A DNA stretch of 12,759 bases, taken from contig DASTMZ010000147.1 in NCBI GenBank assembly GCA_035713725.1, positions 1 to 12,759 on the forward strand. The letters are read 5' to 3'. The notes under the pieces were generated by a model. The model made no database searches. It was not told where the DNA came from and saw only the letters and a list, made by a program, of their open reading frames with translations. Every line of letters starts with the position of its first letter. Within the stretch, counting starts at the first letter, position 1. Shown one piece after another: positions 6,019-12,504 of this stretch. This stretch comes from DASQPR01 sp035713725 (GTDB lineage Bacteria > Actinomycetota > Actinomycetes > Mycobacteriales > Micromonosporaceae). The position numbers were made by a program, and so were the translations under genes.

Positions 6019-7353
6019 TCATACCGCGAGCAGATGCGAGAAGTCCTGGTCGCCGAAGGGTCCGACGAGCGCCAGCGACATCGGCCTGGTCAGGAGGTCG
6101 GCGGCGACCTCGCGAATTTCCGCGGCAGTCACCGCCTGCACGCGAGCCAGTAGGTCGTCGACGGTCAACAGGTCGTTGTAGAGCAGCTCGCCCTTGCCGA
6201 TCCGGCTCATCCGCGAGCCGGTGTCCTCGAGGCCGAGCACGAGCGATCCCTTCATCATTCCCTTGCCGCGGCTCACTTCGTCGTCGGTGAGCCCGTCGGT
6301 GGCCACTCGAGCCAGCTCGACGCGAATGAGCGAGAGCACCTCGTCGACCTTGCCCGGCGCGCAGCCGGCGTACACCGCGAAGATGCCTGAGTCGGCGTAC
6401 TGCGACGTATACGAGTAGACCGAATACGCGAGGCCACGTTTCTCCCGGATCTCCTGGAACAGTCGGCTGGACATGCCACCGCCCAGGCAGTTGTTCAGGA
6501 CGCCGAGCGCGAAGCGCCGATCGTCCAGCCGGGACATCCCCGGACAGCCGAGCACCAGATGCGCCTGCTCGGTGTCCTTGTCGCGGACCAGGACCGACGG
6601 CGCGCGCATTGGCGCCGGCGGTTCGCCCGACCGGCGCGGCGTCGCGGTCCCGGCGGTGGACAGGCCCGCCTTGGCGAAGGCCTCGGTCACCATCGACACG
6701 ATCGCGTCATGGTCGAGGTTGCCGGCCAACGAGACGACCATGTGCTCGGGCCGGTAGCGCGACCGGTAGAAGGCGCGGATCTGGTCGCGGGTCATCGGCG
6801 TGACGGTGTCGACCGTGCCCGAGATGAGTCGGCCGAGCGGCGTACCGGCACCGTAGATCGCCTCGGCGATGAGGTCGTGCACCTCGTCGCCGGGTTCGTC
6901 GTCGTGCATCGCGATCTCTTCGAGGATCACGCCACGCTCGGTCTCCACGTCCGCGTCCGCGAGCACGGAATCGGTGACCAGGTCGCACATCACGTCCACG
7001 GCCAGTGCGGCGTCCTCATCGAGCACCCGCGCGAAGTAGCACGTGTATTCCTTGGTAGTGAACGCGTTGGTCTCGCCGCCGACCGCCTCGATGCCGGCCG
7101 AGATGTCCAGCGCGCTGCGTCGGTGCGTACCCTTGAACAGCAGGTGCTCCAGGAAATGCGAGACGCCCGCGTCGGACGGATCCTCGTCACGGGATCCGAT
7201 GGCGACCCAGATCCCGAACGACACGCTGCGCATCGCCGGCACTGACTCGGACACCACGCGCAAGCCGTTCGGCAGCACGGTGCGCCGCACGGTGCCGCCC
7301 AATGGATTGGCGACGATCGTTTCGGTGCTCGGGAGGTCTGCGTGAGGATCCAT
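6019..7353 (-). CDS. M16 family zinc metallopeptidase (processing-peptidase-like)
   Basis: This 444-residue protein has the inverted zinc motif HxxEH in SHFLEHLLFKGT (H66, E69, H70). The third zinc ligand is in ERGVILEEIAMHDDE (E146, at the standard ~75-residue spacing). It therefore looks catalytically intact. The catalytic N-domain covers about residues 28-175 and the inactive-fold C-domain (PF05193 type) about 185-360. The latter includes LGGGMSSRLFQEIREKRGLAYSV, the conserved Arg/Tyr segment. Relatives include mitochondrial processing peptidase beta and B. subtilis YmxG/MlpA. No signal peptide is present, so it is probably cytosolic; substrates in Actinobacteria are not defined. The ATG start is supported by GAAGG about 6 nt upstream. 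It lies between pnp (125 bp, with a strong hairpin) and dapB, an arrangement recurrent in Actinobacteria and Firmicutes. Confidence 0.93.
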   Translation of the reverse strand: MDPHADLPSTETIVANPLGGTVRRTVLPNGLRVVSESVPAMRSVSFGIWVAIGSRDEDPSDAGVSHFLEHLLFKGTHRRSALDISAGIEAVGGETNAFTTKEYTCYFARVLDEDAALAVDVMCDLVTDSVLADADVETERGVILEEIAMHDDEPGDEVHDLIAEAIYGAGTPLGRLISGTVDTVTPMTRDQIRAFYRSRYRPEHMVVSLAGNLDHDAIVSMVTEAFAKAGLSTAGTATPRRSGEPPAPMRAPSVLVRDKDTEQAHLVLGCPGMSRLDDRRFALGVLNNCLGGGMSSRLFQEIREKRGLAYSVYSYTSQYADSGIFAVYAGCAPGKVDEVLSLIRVELARVATDGLTDDEVSRGKGMMKGSLVLGLEDTGSRMSRIGKGELLYNDLLTVDDLLARVQAVTAAEIREVAADLLTRPMSLALVGPFGDQDFSHLLAV

Positions 7354-7404
7354 CTGCCGCCTTCGGCTGCTCGTTCGGTGTAGTGCCGGTCCGTGCTGAT
7401 ACCC

Positions 7405-7434
7405 GTGAGGGCGTAGGCACGCCTACGCCCTCAC
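7405..7434 (-). terminator. Terminator hairpin after pnp
   Basis: GTGAGGGCGTAGG (7405-7417) and CCTACGCCCTCAC (7422-7434) form a perfect 13-bp stem with a CACG loop, 44 nt beyond the pnp stop and 51 bp before the M16 start. No U-tract follows on the minus strand. The perfection of the stem supports termination or 3'-end stabilisation of the pnp mRNA, with the M16 gene expressed partly or wholly from its own promoter. Confidence 0.7.
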
Positions 7435-7478
7435 AGAGTCTTGCTCGCCGGATCGGTGGGACTGCCGCCCGGTTCGGT

Positions 7479-9863
7479 TCAGCGCTGACGGCGACGCCGC
7501 CGGCGCGCCTCATCGCCGTCACCCGGGCCCTCGCCGCCCGGCCCGGATGCACCCGGTCCGGATCCGCCGGGTGCCCGGTCGTCGCCGCGCGCTGGGCCGC
7601 GGTCGCCGTGGTCGCGGTCGCTTCGGTCCCGCGGACCGCGGTCACCACCGCGGTTGCCGGGGCCGCTGCTCGGCACGATGACCTCGCCGTCCGGCCCGAC
7701 CTTGTCGAGGTAGACCTTGCCGCGGGCGTCGATCTCGGCGATCTGCACCTCGACCTTGTCGCCGACGTTCAGGTAGTCCTCGACGCGTTCGACACGCTTC
7801 GTGCCGTCACCGACCTTCGAGATGTGCAGCAGGCCGTCGCGACCGGGCAGCAGCGACACGAACGCGCCGAACGCCGCGGTCTTCACGACGGTACCCAGGA
7901 AGCGGTCGCCGACCTTCGGCATCGTCGGGTTCGCGATCGCGTTGATGCGCTCCACCGCGGCGGCCGCGGCCGGCCCGTTGGTCGCGCCGACGTAGATCGT
8001 GCCGTCGTCCTCGATCGAGATCTCGGCACCGGTCTCGTCCTGGATCGCGTTGATCATCTGCCCCTTCGGACCGATCACCATGCCGATCTTGTCCACCGGG
8101 ATCTTGACGGTCGTGACGCGTGGCGCGTAGTCGCTCATCTCGCCCGGCTCGTTGATCGCACCGAGCATCACGCCGAGGATCGTGGCGCGTGCGTCGTGTG
8201 CCTGCGCCAACGCGGCCGCTAGCACGTCGGACGGAATGCCGTCGAGCTTCGTGTCGAGCTGCAGCGCGGTGACGAAGTCGGAGGTACCCGCAACCTTGAA
8301 GTCCATGTCACCGAACGCATCCTCGGCGCCGAGGATGTCGGTCAGCGTGATGTAGGACGTCTTGCCGTCCACCTCGTCCGAGATGAGGCCCATCGCGATG
8401 CCGGCGACCGGTGCCTTGAGCGGTACGCCCGCGTACATCAGCGACATCGTGCTCGCGCACACCGAACCCATCGACGTCGAGCCGTTGGAGCCGACCGCCT
8501 CGGAGACCTGACGGATCGCGTACGGGAACTCCGTGCGCGACGGCAACACCGGGATCAGCGCACGCTCGGCGAGCGCACCGTGGCCGATCTCGCGACGCTT
8601 CGGCGACCCGACCCGGCCGGTCTCACCTGTCGAGTACGGCGGGAAGTTGTAGTTGTGCATGTAGCGCTTGGTCTTCTCCGGCGACAGCGTGTCCAGCGCC
8701 TGCTCCATGCGCAGCATGTTCAGCGTCGTGACGCCGAGGATCTGCGTCTCGCCCCGCTCGAACAATGCGCTGCCGTGCACGCGTGGGAGCACGCCGACCT
8801 CAGCGGTCAGCGGCCGGATGTCGCGCGGACCACGGCCGTCGATGCGCACCTGGTCGCGGAGGACCCGAGCGCGCACCTCCTTCTTCGTGACCGAGCGGAA
8901 CGCCGCGCTGATCTCCTTCTCGCGGCCCTCGAACTGGGCGTCCAGCCGCTCGTGCGCGGCGTCCTTGAGCCGGTCGAGCTCGTCCTCGCGCTCCTGCTTC
9001 GGAGCGATCTTCAGTGCCTCGCCGACCTCGGCGCGCACCGACGACTCCACGGCGGCGTACACGTCGTCCTGATAGTCGAGGTAGACCGGGAACTCACCGG
9101 TCGGCTTCGCGGCGCCGTCGGCCAGCACCTGCTGGGCGCGGCACAGCTCGCGGATGGCGGGCTTGGCTGCCTCGAGACCGCTCGCCACGACTTCCTCGGT
9201 CGGCGCGGTCGCGCCGTGGGCGACGAGGCCGACCGTGTGCTCGGTGGCCTCCGCCTCGACCATCATGATCGCGACGTCGCCGTCCGGCAGCACCCGGCCG
9301 GCCACCACCATGTCGAAGGTGGCGCGGGCCAGCTCGTCGTGCGTCGGGAACGCGACCCACACGCCGTCGATGTGCGCTACCCGGGTCGCGCCGACCGGTC
9401 CGGAGAACGGCAGGCCGGCGAGCTTCGTCGACATCGACGCCGCGTTGATCGCCACGACGTCGTACGGGTGCGACGGGTCGAGCGCGAGCACCGTACCGAC
9501 GATTTGGATCTCGTTGCGGAGCCCCTTCGCGAAGCTCGGGCGCAACGGCCGGTCGATCAGCCGGCAGGTGAGGATCGCGTCCTCGCTTGGCCGACCTTCG
9601 CGCCGGAAGAACGATCCGGGGATGCGCCCGGCCGCGTACATGCGCTCTTCGATGTCGACTGTGAGCGGGAAGAAGTCGAGCTGGTCCTTCGGATGCTTGC
9701 TCACCGTGGTGGCGGACAGCACGACCGTGTCGCCGAGCTGCGCGATCGCGGCGCCGGCGGCCTGGCGGGCCAGGCGGCCCGTGGAAAACGTGATCTCGCG
9801 CGTGCCGAATGGCCCGTTGTCGATGATCGCCTTGCTTGATTCGGTGCCGAGAGACTCGGACAT
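7479..9863 (-). CDS. pnp: Polyribonucleotide nucleotidyltransferase (PNPase)
   Basis: PNPase degrades RNA 3' to 5' by phosphorolysis and can polymerise NDPs; in Actinobacteria it contributes to RNA tailing and decay. The 794-residue product has the full architecture. The first RNase PH core (about 15-150) includes FFRREGRPSE (85-94) and RLIDRPLRP (101-109). A helical linker (about 230-325) follows. The second RNase PH core (about 340-545) has FPPYSTGETGR (407-417), SNGSTSMGSVCAS (459-471) and ILGAEDAFGDMDFKVAG (510-526), which carries the metal-binding Asp residues. A KH domain (about 585-645) has GxxG in VIGPKGQMI, and an S1 domain spans about 648-720. The last ~65 residues are a low-complexity Gly/Arg/Asp tail ending in a run of Arg. 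The frame is open 110 codons further upstream, but ATG 9863 begins the family sequence and has AAGGAG 12 nt upstream. It lies downstream of rpsO, the conserved order. Confidence 0.98.
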   Translation of the reverse strand: MSESLGTESSKAIIDNGPFGTREITFSTGRLARQAAGAAIAQLGDTVVLSATTVSKHPKDQLDFFPLTVDIEERMYAAGRIPGSFFRREGRPSEDAILTCRLIDRPLRPSFAKGLRNEIQIVGTVLALDPSHPYDVVAINAASMSTKLAGLPFSGPVGATRVAHIDGVWVAFPTHDELARATFDMVVAGRVLPDGDVAIMMVEAEATEHTVGLVAHGATAPTEEVVASGLEAAKPAIRELCRAQQVLADGAAKPTGEFPVYLDYQDDVYAAVESSVRAEVGEALKIAPKQEREDELDRLKDAAHERLDAQFEGREKEISAAFRSVTKKEVRARVLRDQVRIDGRGPRDIRPLTAEVGVLPRVHGSALFERGETQILGVTTLNMLRMEQALDTLSPEKTKRYMHNYNFPPYSTGETGRVGSPKRREIGHGALAERALIPVLPSRTEFPYAIRQVSEAVGSNGSTSMGSVCASTMSLMYAGVPLKAPVAGIAMGLISDEVDGKTSYITLTDILGAEDAFGDMDFKVAGTSDFVTALQLDTKLDGIPSDVLAAALAQAHDARATILGVMLGAINEPGEMSDYAPRVTTVKIPVDKIGMVIGPKGQMINAIQDETGAEISIEDDGTIYVGATNGPAAAAAVERINAIANPTMPKVGDRFLGTVVKTAAFGAFVSLLPGRDGLLHISKVGDGTKRVERVEDYLNVGDKVEVQIAEIDARGKVYLDKVGPDGEVIVPSSGPGNRGGDRGPRDRSDRDHGDRGPARGDDRAPGGSGPGASGPGGEGPGDGDEARRRRRRQR

Positions 9864-9875
9864 GTGTGGGTTGTG

Positions 9876-9881
9876 CTCCTT
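9876..9881 (-). promoter_or_regulatory. pnp ribosome-binding site
   Basis: AAGGAG on the minus strand, 12 nt before ATG 9863. The spacing is long, but this is the only strong Shine-Dalgarno in the region. It fixes the start against the 110-codon open extension upstream. Confidence 0.75.
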
Positions 9882-9979
9882 GGTCTTGGGATCCGGTCGG
9901 ATCGATCCGGATCTAGGACGACTCAGTGTCGCGAGCGACGACCGCAGCCGTGATGCCCCGCACCTTCGATGGCGATGGG

Positions 9980-10037
9980 CCGGTCTTCGATCGAAGCCCG
10001 CGGGACTGATGTCCCGAAGACCACTACCGGAGACCGG
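9980..10037 (-). promoter_or_regulatory. Structured pnp leader with alternative pairings
   Basis: In plus-strand coordinates, GGTCTTCG (9982-9989) is the reverse complement of CGAAGACC (10015-10022). The overlapping CCGGTCT (9980-9986) is the reverse complement of AGACCGG (10031-10037). The two pairings share 9982-9986 and exclude each other. Inside lies CGGGAC-TGAT-GTCCCG (10001-10016), and CTTCGATCGAAG (9985-9996) is itself a palindrome. The segment ends 117 nt upstream of the pnp start codon. A role in pnp autoregulation or RNase III processing is inference. Confidence 0.45.
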
Positions 10038-10147
10038 TTCGCCGAGCGCGTGACCTGGCGTTTGAGGTGGGTCGCCGCCACTGTTCGGTTGTCCGTGACA
10101 CGGCTCGGACGCGGGCCGCGGTGGCCCGTGCCGACCTGGTACGGCTC

Positions 10148-10199
10148 GGGGGAGCGACCGGGCATTCGCGCCGCCCGGCGCGCTGCTGGCCACTCCCCC
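10148..10199 (-). terminator. Nested hairpin downstream of rpsO
   Basis: An outer 7-bp stem (GGGGGAG 10148-10154 with CTCCCCC 10193-10199) encloses an inner 6-bp hairpin (CGCGCC 10167-10172, GGCGCG 10177-10182, 4-nt loop). It begins 21 nt past the rpsO stop. It may be a partial terminator or an RNase III processing site between rpsO and pnp; no U-tract is present. Confidence 0.5.
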
Positions 10200-10220
10200 A
10201 ACGGTTGCACCTGCCGACGA

Positions 10221-10490
10221 TTACCGGCGCAGGCCGAGCCGCTCGATCAACGAACGGTATCGGGTGATGTCGGTTTTCTGCAGGTAGTTCAGCAGCCGGC
10301 GGCGGCGACCGACGAGCAGCAGCAAGCCACGACGACTGTGGTGGTCGTGCTTGTGGGTGCGCAAGTGCTCGGTCAGGTCGGCGATGCGCCGGGACAGGAC
10401 GGCGACCTGTACCTCGGGCGAACCAGTGTCACCCTCGGCGGTCGCGTAGTCCTTCATGATCTGCGTCTTGAGTTCAGCGTCGAGCGCCAT
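10221..10490 (-). CDS. rpsO: 30S ribosomal protein uS15
   Basis: The 89-residue product has the standard bacterial S15 length and sequence: GDTGSPEVQVAVLSRRIADLTEH (residues 20-42), then HKHDHHSRRGLLLLVGRRRRLLNYL and a C-terminal YRSLIERLGLRR. S15 binds the central domain of 16S rRNA early in 30S assembly. The ATG is preceded by AGGGAG only about 3 nt upstream (10494-10499), a short spacing. It sits between ribF and pnp, the conserved actinobacterial arrangement. The 201-bp upstream spacer contains attenuator-like inverted repeats, so expression may be controlled separately from ribF. S15 represses its own mRNA in several bacteria; whether it does here cannot be told. Confidence 0.98.
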   Translation of the reverse strand: MALDAELKTQIMKDYATAEGDTGSPEVQVAVLSRRIADLTEHLRTHKHDHHSRRGLLLLVGRRRRLLNYLQKTDITRYRSLIERLGLRR

Positions 10491-10556
10491 GATCTCCCTG
10501 TTCGGTTCGGGCTGGTGAGATGAGGTCCGTGATCCGCGGCGTCGGGCAGATACACG

Positions 10557-10662
10557 AAACCCGCCGGTTACCCGGCGTCGAAGCCAAGGCTACCAGTCGC
10601 ACCCGCCGATCTTCGAAACGACGCCATCGTTCGCGCGGTCCGCGTGTCGGTTCGGCGGGTTT
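10557..10662 (-). promoter_or_regulatory. Attenuator-like inverted repeats in the ribF-rpsO spacer
   Basis: Plus-strand TCGGCGGGT (10652-10660) is the perfect reverse complement of ACCCGCCGA (10601-10609). The overlapping GGCGGGTTT (10654-10662) is the perfect reverse complement of AAACCCGCC (10557-10565). The same upstream RNA segment can therefore pair with two downstream partners, and the second partner overlaps the terminator-like hairpin at 10562-10577. The layout resembles an antiterminator/terminator switch. The repeats are short and GC-rich, so chance remains possible. Confidence 0.35.
10562..10577 (-). terminator. Hairpin in the ribF-rpsO spacer
   Basis: On the minus strand, CGCCGG-GTAA-CCGGCG gives a 6-bp perfect stem closed by a GNRA-type GUAA loop, followed by GGTTTCGTG. 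It lies about 115 nt past the ribF stop and about 70 nt before the rpsO start. It is a candidate ribF terminator or the terminator half of a switch. Confidence 0.45.
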
Positions 10663-10691
10663 TGATGGTATTTAGCCGGTACGGCTGAGCC

Positions 10692-11624
10692 TCACGCTCC
10701 GTGCGCGAGCGCGGCGCGTGTCTCCGCGACATCGACCGCGATCTGCTCGACGAGTCTCTCCGGCGTGTCGTAGTGCCGCTGCTCGCGCAGGCGCGCGACG
10801 AAGTCGAGGCTGACCCGCTCTCCGTAGAGGTCGCCGTCGTAGTCCAGCACGAAGGCCTCGACCCGGTGCTCCCGCCCGGCGAACGTTGGGTTCGTGCCGA
10901 TCGACACGGCGGCGCCGTACGTCTTGCCGCGCACATGCAGTTCGGCGGCGTACACACCGTCGGCCGGGATCGCGGCGTACTTGGTGCACGCCAGGTTCGC
11001 GGTCGGGTAGCCGAGATCGCGGCCGCGTTGGTCACCTCGCACCACGATGCCCTCGACACGGTGCGGCCGGCCGAGCGCGGCCGCGGCCGCCGTCACGTCG
11101 CCGGCGTCCACGCAGGACCGGATGTACGTCGACGAGAAGACCGTGCCGCCCTCGGCGACCAGGTCGGCGTCCGTGACCGCGAAGCCGAACGTACGGCCGA
11201 GCCGGGTCAGCAGCGCGACGTCGCCGGCCGCACGGTGGCCGAAGCGGAAGTTGTCGCCGACCACCACGAGCGTCGCGTGCAGGTGCTCGACAAGCGCGTC
11301 GTGCACGAACTCCTCGGGCGAGAGCTGTGAGAACGCCTGGGTGAACGGCACGACGCACAGCACGTCGACACCCAGTGCCTCGATCAGCTCGGCCTTGCGG
11401 TGCGGCTCGGTGAGGACGGCGGGATGGGATCCGGGCCGCACCACCTCGGCCGGGTGCGGATCGAACGTCACGACCACGGATGACACGCCGAGTTCGTGCG
11501 CGCGCTCCACGACGTACCCGATGATCTGCTGGTGTCCGCGGTGTACGCCGTCGAACACCCCGATCGTCACGACCGATCGGCCCCAGCCACCGGGTGCCGC
11601 CTCGAATCCCCGCCAACGCTGCAC
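10692..11624 (-). CDS. ribF: Bifunctional riboflavin kinase / FAD synthetase
   Basis: RibF phosphorylates riboflavin to FMN and adenylates FMN to FAD. The 310-residue product has the N-terminal adenylyltransferase motifs GVFDGVHRGH (22-31), FDPHP (54-58), VVGDNFRFGHRAAG (121-134) and STYIR (165-169). The C-terminal riboflavin-kinase motifs are GYPTAN (205-210, with the Mg/ATP-binding Thr and Asn), SIGTNPTF (241-248) and VEAFVLDYDGDLYGE (255-269, E256 as the likely catalytic Glu). All key residues are present. GTG 11624 is chosen because GGAGG lies 5 nt upstream and the family sequence starts there. An in-frame ATG at 11687 would add 21 residues coded by 15-bp repeats. The ABC permease gene ends 103 bp upstream on the same strand. 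Confidence 0.97.
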   Translation of the reverse strand: MQRWRGFEAAPGGWGRSVVTIGVFDGVHRGHQQIIGYVVERAHELGVSSVVVTFDPHPAEVVRPGSHPAVLTEPHRKAELIEALGVDVLCVVPFTQAFSQLSPEEFVHDALVEHLHATLVVVGDNFRFGHRAAGDVALLTRLGRTFGFAVTDADLVAEGGTVFSSTYIRSCVDAGDVTAAAAALGRPHRVEGIVVRGDQRGRDLGYPTANLACTKYAAIPADGVYAAELHVRGKTYGAAVSIGTNPTFAGREHRVEAFVLDYDGDLYGERVSLDFVARLREQRHYDTPERLVEQIAVDVAETRAALAHGA

Positions 11625-11629
11625 GTCGA

Positions 11630-11634
11630 CCTCC
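11630..11634 (-). promoter_or_regulatory. ribF ribosome-binding site
   Basis: GGAGG within GGGGAGG on the minus strand, 5 nt before GTG 11624. It decides the ribF start over the ATG at 11687, which has no Shine-Dalgarno. Confidence 0.8.
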
Positions 11635-11646
11635 CCGCCGTCCACT

Positions 11647-11676
11647 TCTCCCCGTGGCTTCTCTCCCCGTGGCTTC
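11647..11676. repeat. Perfect 15-bp tandem duplication upstream of ribF
   Basis: TCTCCCCGTGGCTTC occurs twice head to tail (11647-11661, 11662-11676). On the minus strand each copy contains GGGGAGA, a purine-rich Shine-Dalgarno-like stretch. Read in the ribF frame, the duplication encodes a five-residue repeat (KPRGE). Confidence 0.85.
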
Positions 11677-11693
11677 GGCCATTCCATCACGGG

Positions 11694-11723
11694 CCGGTCC
11701 ACCACGAGCCGGTCCACCACGAG
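11694..11723. repeat. Second 15-bp tandem duplication, next to the ABC permease stop
   Basis: CCGGTCCACCACGAG occurs twice head to tail (11694-11708, 11709-11723), 4 bp from the permease stop codon. In the ribF frame it encodes a repeated LVVDR. It is unrelated in sequence to the other duplication but has the same 15-bp period. Confidence 0.85.
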
Positions 11724-11727
11724 TCGG

Positions 11728-12504
11728 CTAGGCGTCGCTCCGCCGCACGCGGTACGCGGCCAGCGCAGCGACCACAGCGGCGTACGCGCAGATGACGCCG
11801 AAGCCCACCCAGGGCGCGAGCGAGTCCGGATCCGGCCGCACCTCCGTGACGGCAAGCCCGGCCGGTCCGGGCAAGTACTTGTAGACATGGTCCTGCACGC
11901 TCGCCGGGAAGAGCGCCAGAACGAGCGGCAGCCCGAACAGCGCGCCGACGACGGTACCCACCGCCGCGGCGGTGTTGCGCATCAGTGTGCCGAGCGCGAG
12001 CCCGAGCAGTCCCACGACTCCGAGGTAGAGCGCGCTGCCGATAACCGCGCGCCACACGCCGGGTGCGCCGAATGCGATGTCGAGGTGCTCCCGCGCGAGG
12101 ATCGACTGGCCGGTGAGGAACGCCGCGACGGTGGCCGGCACGCACAGGACAAGAGTCGTGAGCGTCATCACGACCGCCTTCGCAACAACAACCGGCAGCC
12201 GGGTCGGCACCGCCGCGAACGTCGAGCGGATCAGTCCGGTGGCGTACTCGTTGCTGATCAGCAGCACGCCGAGCACGCCGATGGCGAGCTGAGCCAGGTT
12301 GATGCCGGCGAGGCTCACCGCGGTCGGATCGAAGGCCGCGAGTGCCGACGCGCCCTGCGGCGGCCGAGTCTCGCGCACCAGGCTGTAGAGGATGCCGAAG
12401 CCGACGATCGCAGCGAGCGTGGTCACCAGCGCCCACGCCGCGGATGGTTGGGTGCGCAGTTTGGTCCACTCGGACCGCAACACGTTGACCTGCAACACGT
12501 TCAC
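11728..12504 (-). CDS. ABC-2 type transporter permease
   Basis: A 258-residue integral membrane protein with about six hydrophobic segments (roughly residues 24-42, 65-84, 107-131, 151-173, 178-199 and 232-251). It has the actinobacterial ABC-2 permease landmarks SEWTKLRTQPS near the N-terminus and SNEYATGLIRSTFAAVPTR (84-102) after the second segment. It should form a homodimeric exporter with the ATPase encoded just upstream; the substrate is unknown (drug, peptide or lipid are all possible for this group). The GTG start overlaps the ATPase stop by 4 bp (GTGA), indicating translational coupling. The alternative GTG two codons further in is less likely given the overlap. The gene ends next to a 15-bp tandem duplication that precedes ribF. 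Confidence 0.9.
   Translation of the reverse strand: MNVLQVNVLRSEWTKLRTQPSAAWALVTTLAAIVGFGILYSLVRETRPPQGASALAAFDPTAVSLAGINLAQLAIGVLGVLLISNEYATGLIRSTFAAVPTRLPVVVAKAVVMTLTTLVLCVPATVAAFLTGQSILAREHLDIAFGAPGVWRAVIGSALYLGVVGLLGLALGTLMRNTAAAVGTVVGALFGLPLVLALFPASVQDHVYKYLPGPAGLAVTEVRPDPDSLAPWVGFGVICAYAAVVAALAAYRVRRSDA

Larger units (their letters stand above)
9864..10220 (-). other. rpsO-pnp spacer, 357 bp, rich in inverted repeats
   Basis: I see no gene here. From the rpsO side it contains the nested hairpin at 10148-10199 and a smaller hairpin at 10112-10128 (CGGGCC/GGCCCG, 5-nt loop). Next is the structured segment 9980-10037 with competing pairings, then a cluster of overlapping GATC palindromes at 9890-9913. 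The pnp ribosome-binding site follows. In Streptomyces the equivalent rpsO-pnp spacer folds into a hairpin cleaved by RNase III, so a processed intergenic RNA is plausible here. A pnp promoter may also lie here, but no clear -35/-10 pair stands out. Confidence 0.6.

Noticed and set aside
5944..6153. 69-codon plus-strand frame (MPQIPLRTIKLPEG)
   Set aside because: Overlaps the M16 peptidase 3' end antisense, has no family resemblance and no clear translation signal.
8580..9839. 419-codon plus-strand frame opposite pnp
   Set aside because: Arg/His/Val-rich antisense shadow of a strongly conserved PNPase gene; no recognisable domain and no ribosome-binding site.
9890..9913. Overlapping GATC palindromes (GGATCGATCC, GATCCGGATC) as a regulator-binding site
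   Set aside because: Short GC/GATC palindromes arise easily here, and nothing else in the window repeats the pattern; too weak to call an operator.
11625..11687. ribF start at ATG 11687
   Set aside because: Adds 21 residues of repeat-coded sequence not expected in the family and lacks a Shine-Dalgarno; GTG 11624 has GGAGG at 5 nt.
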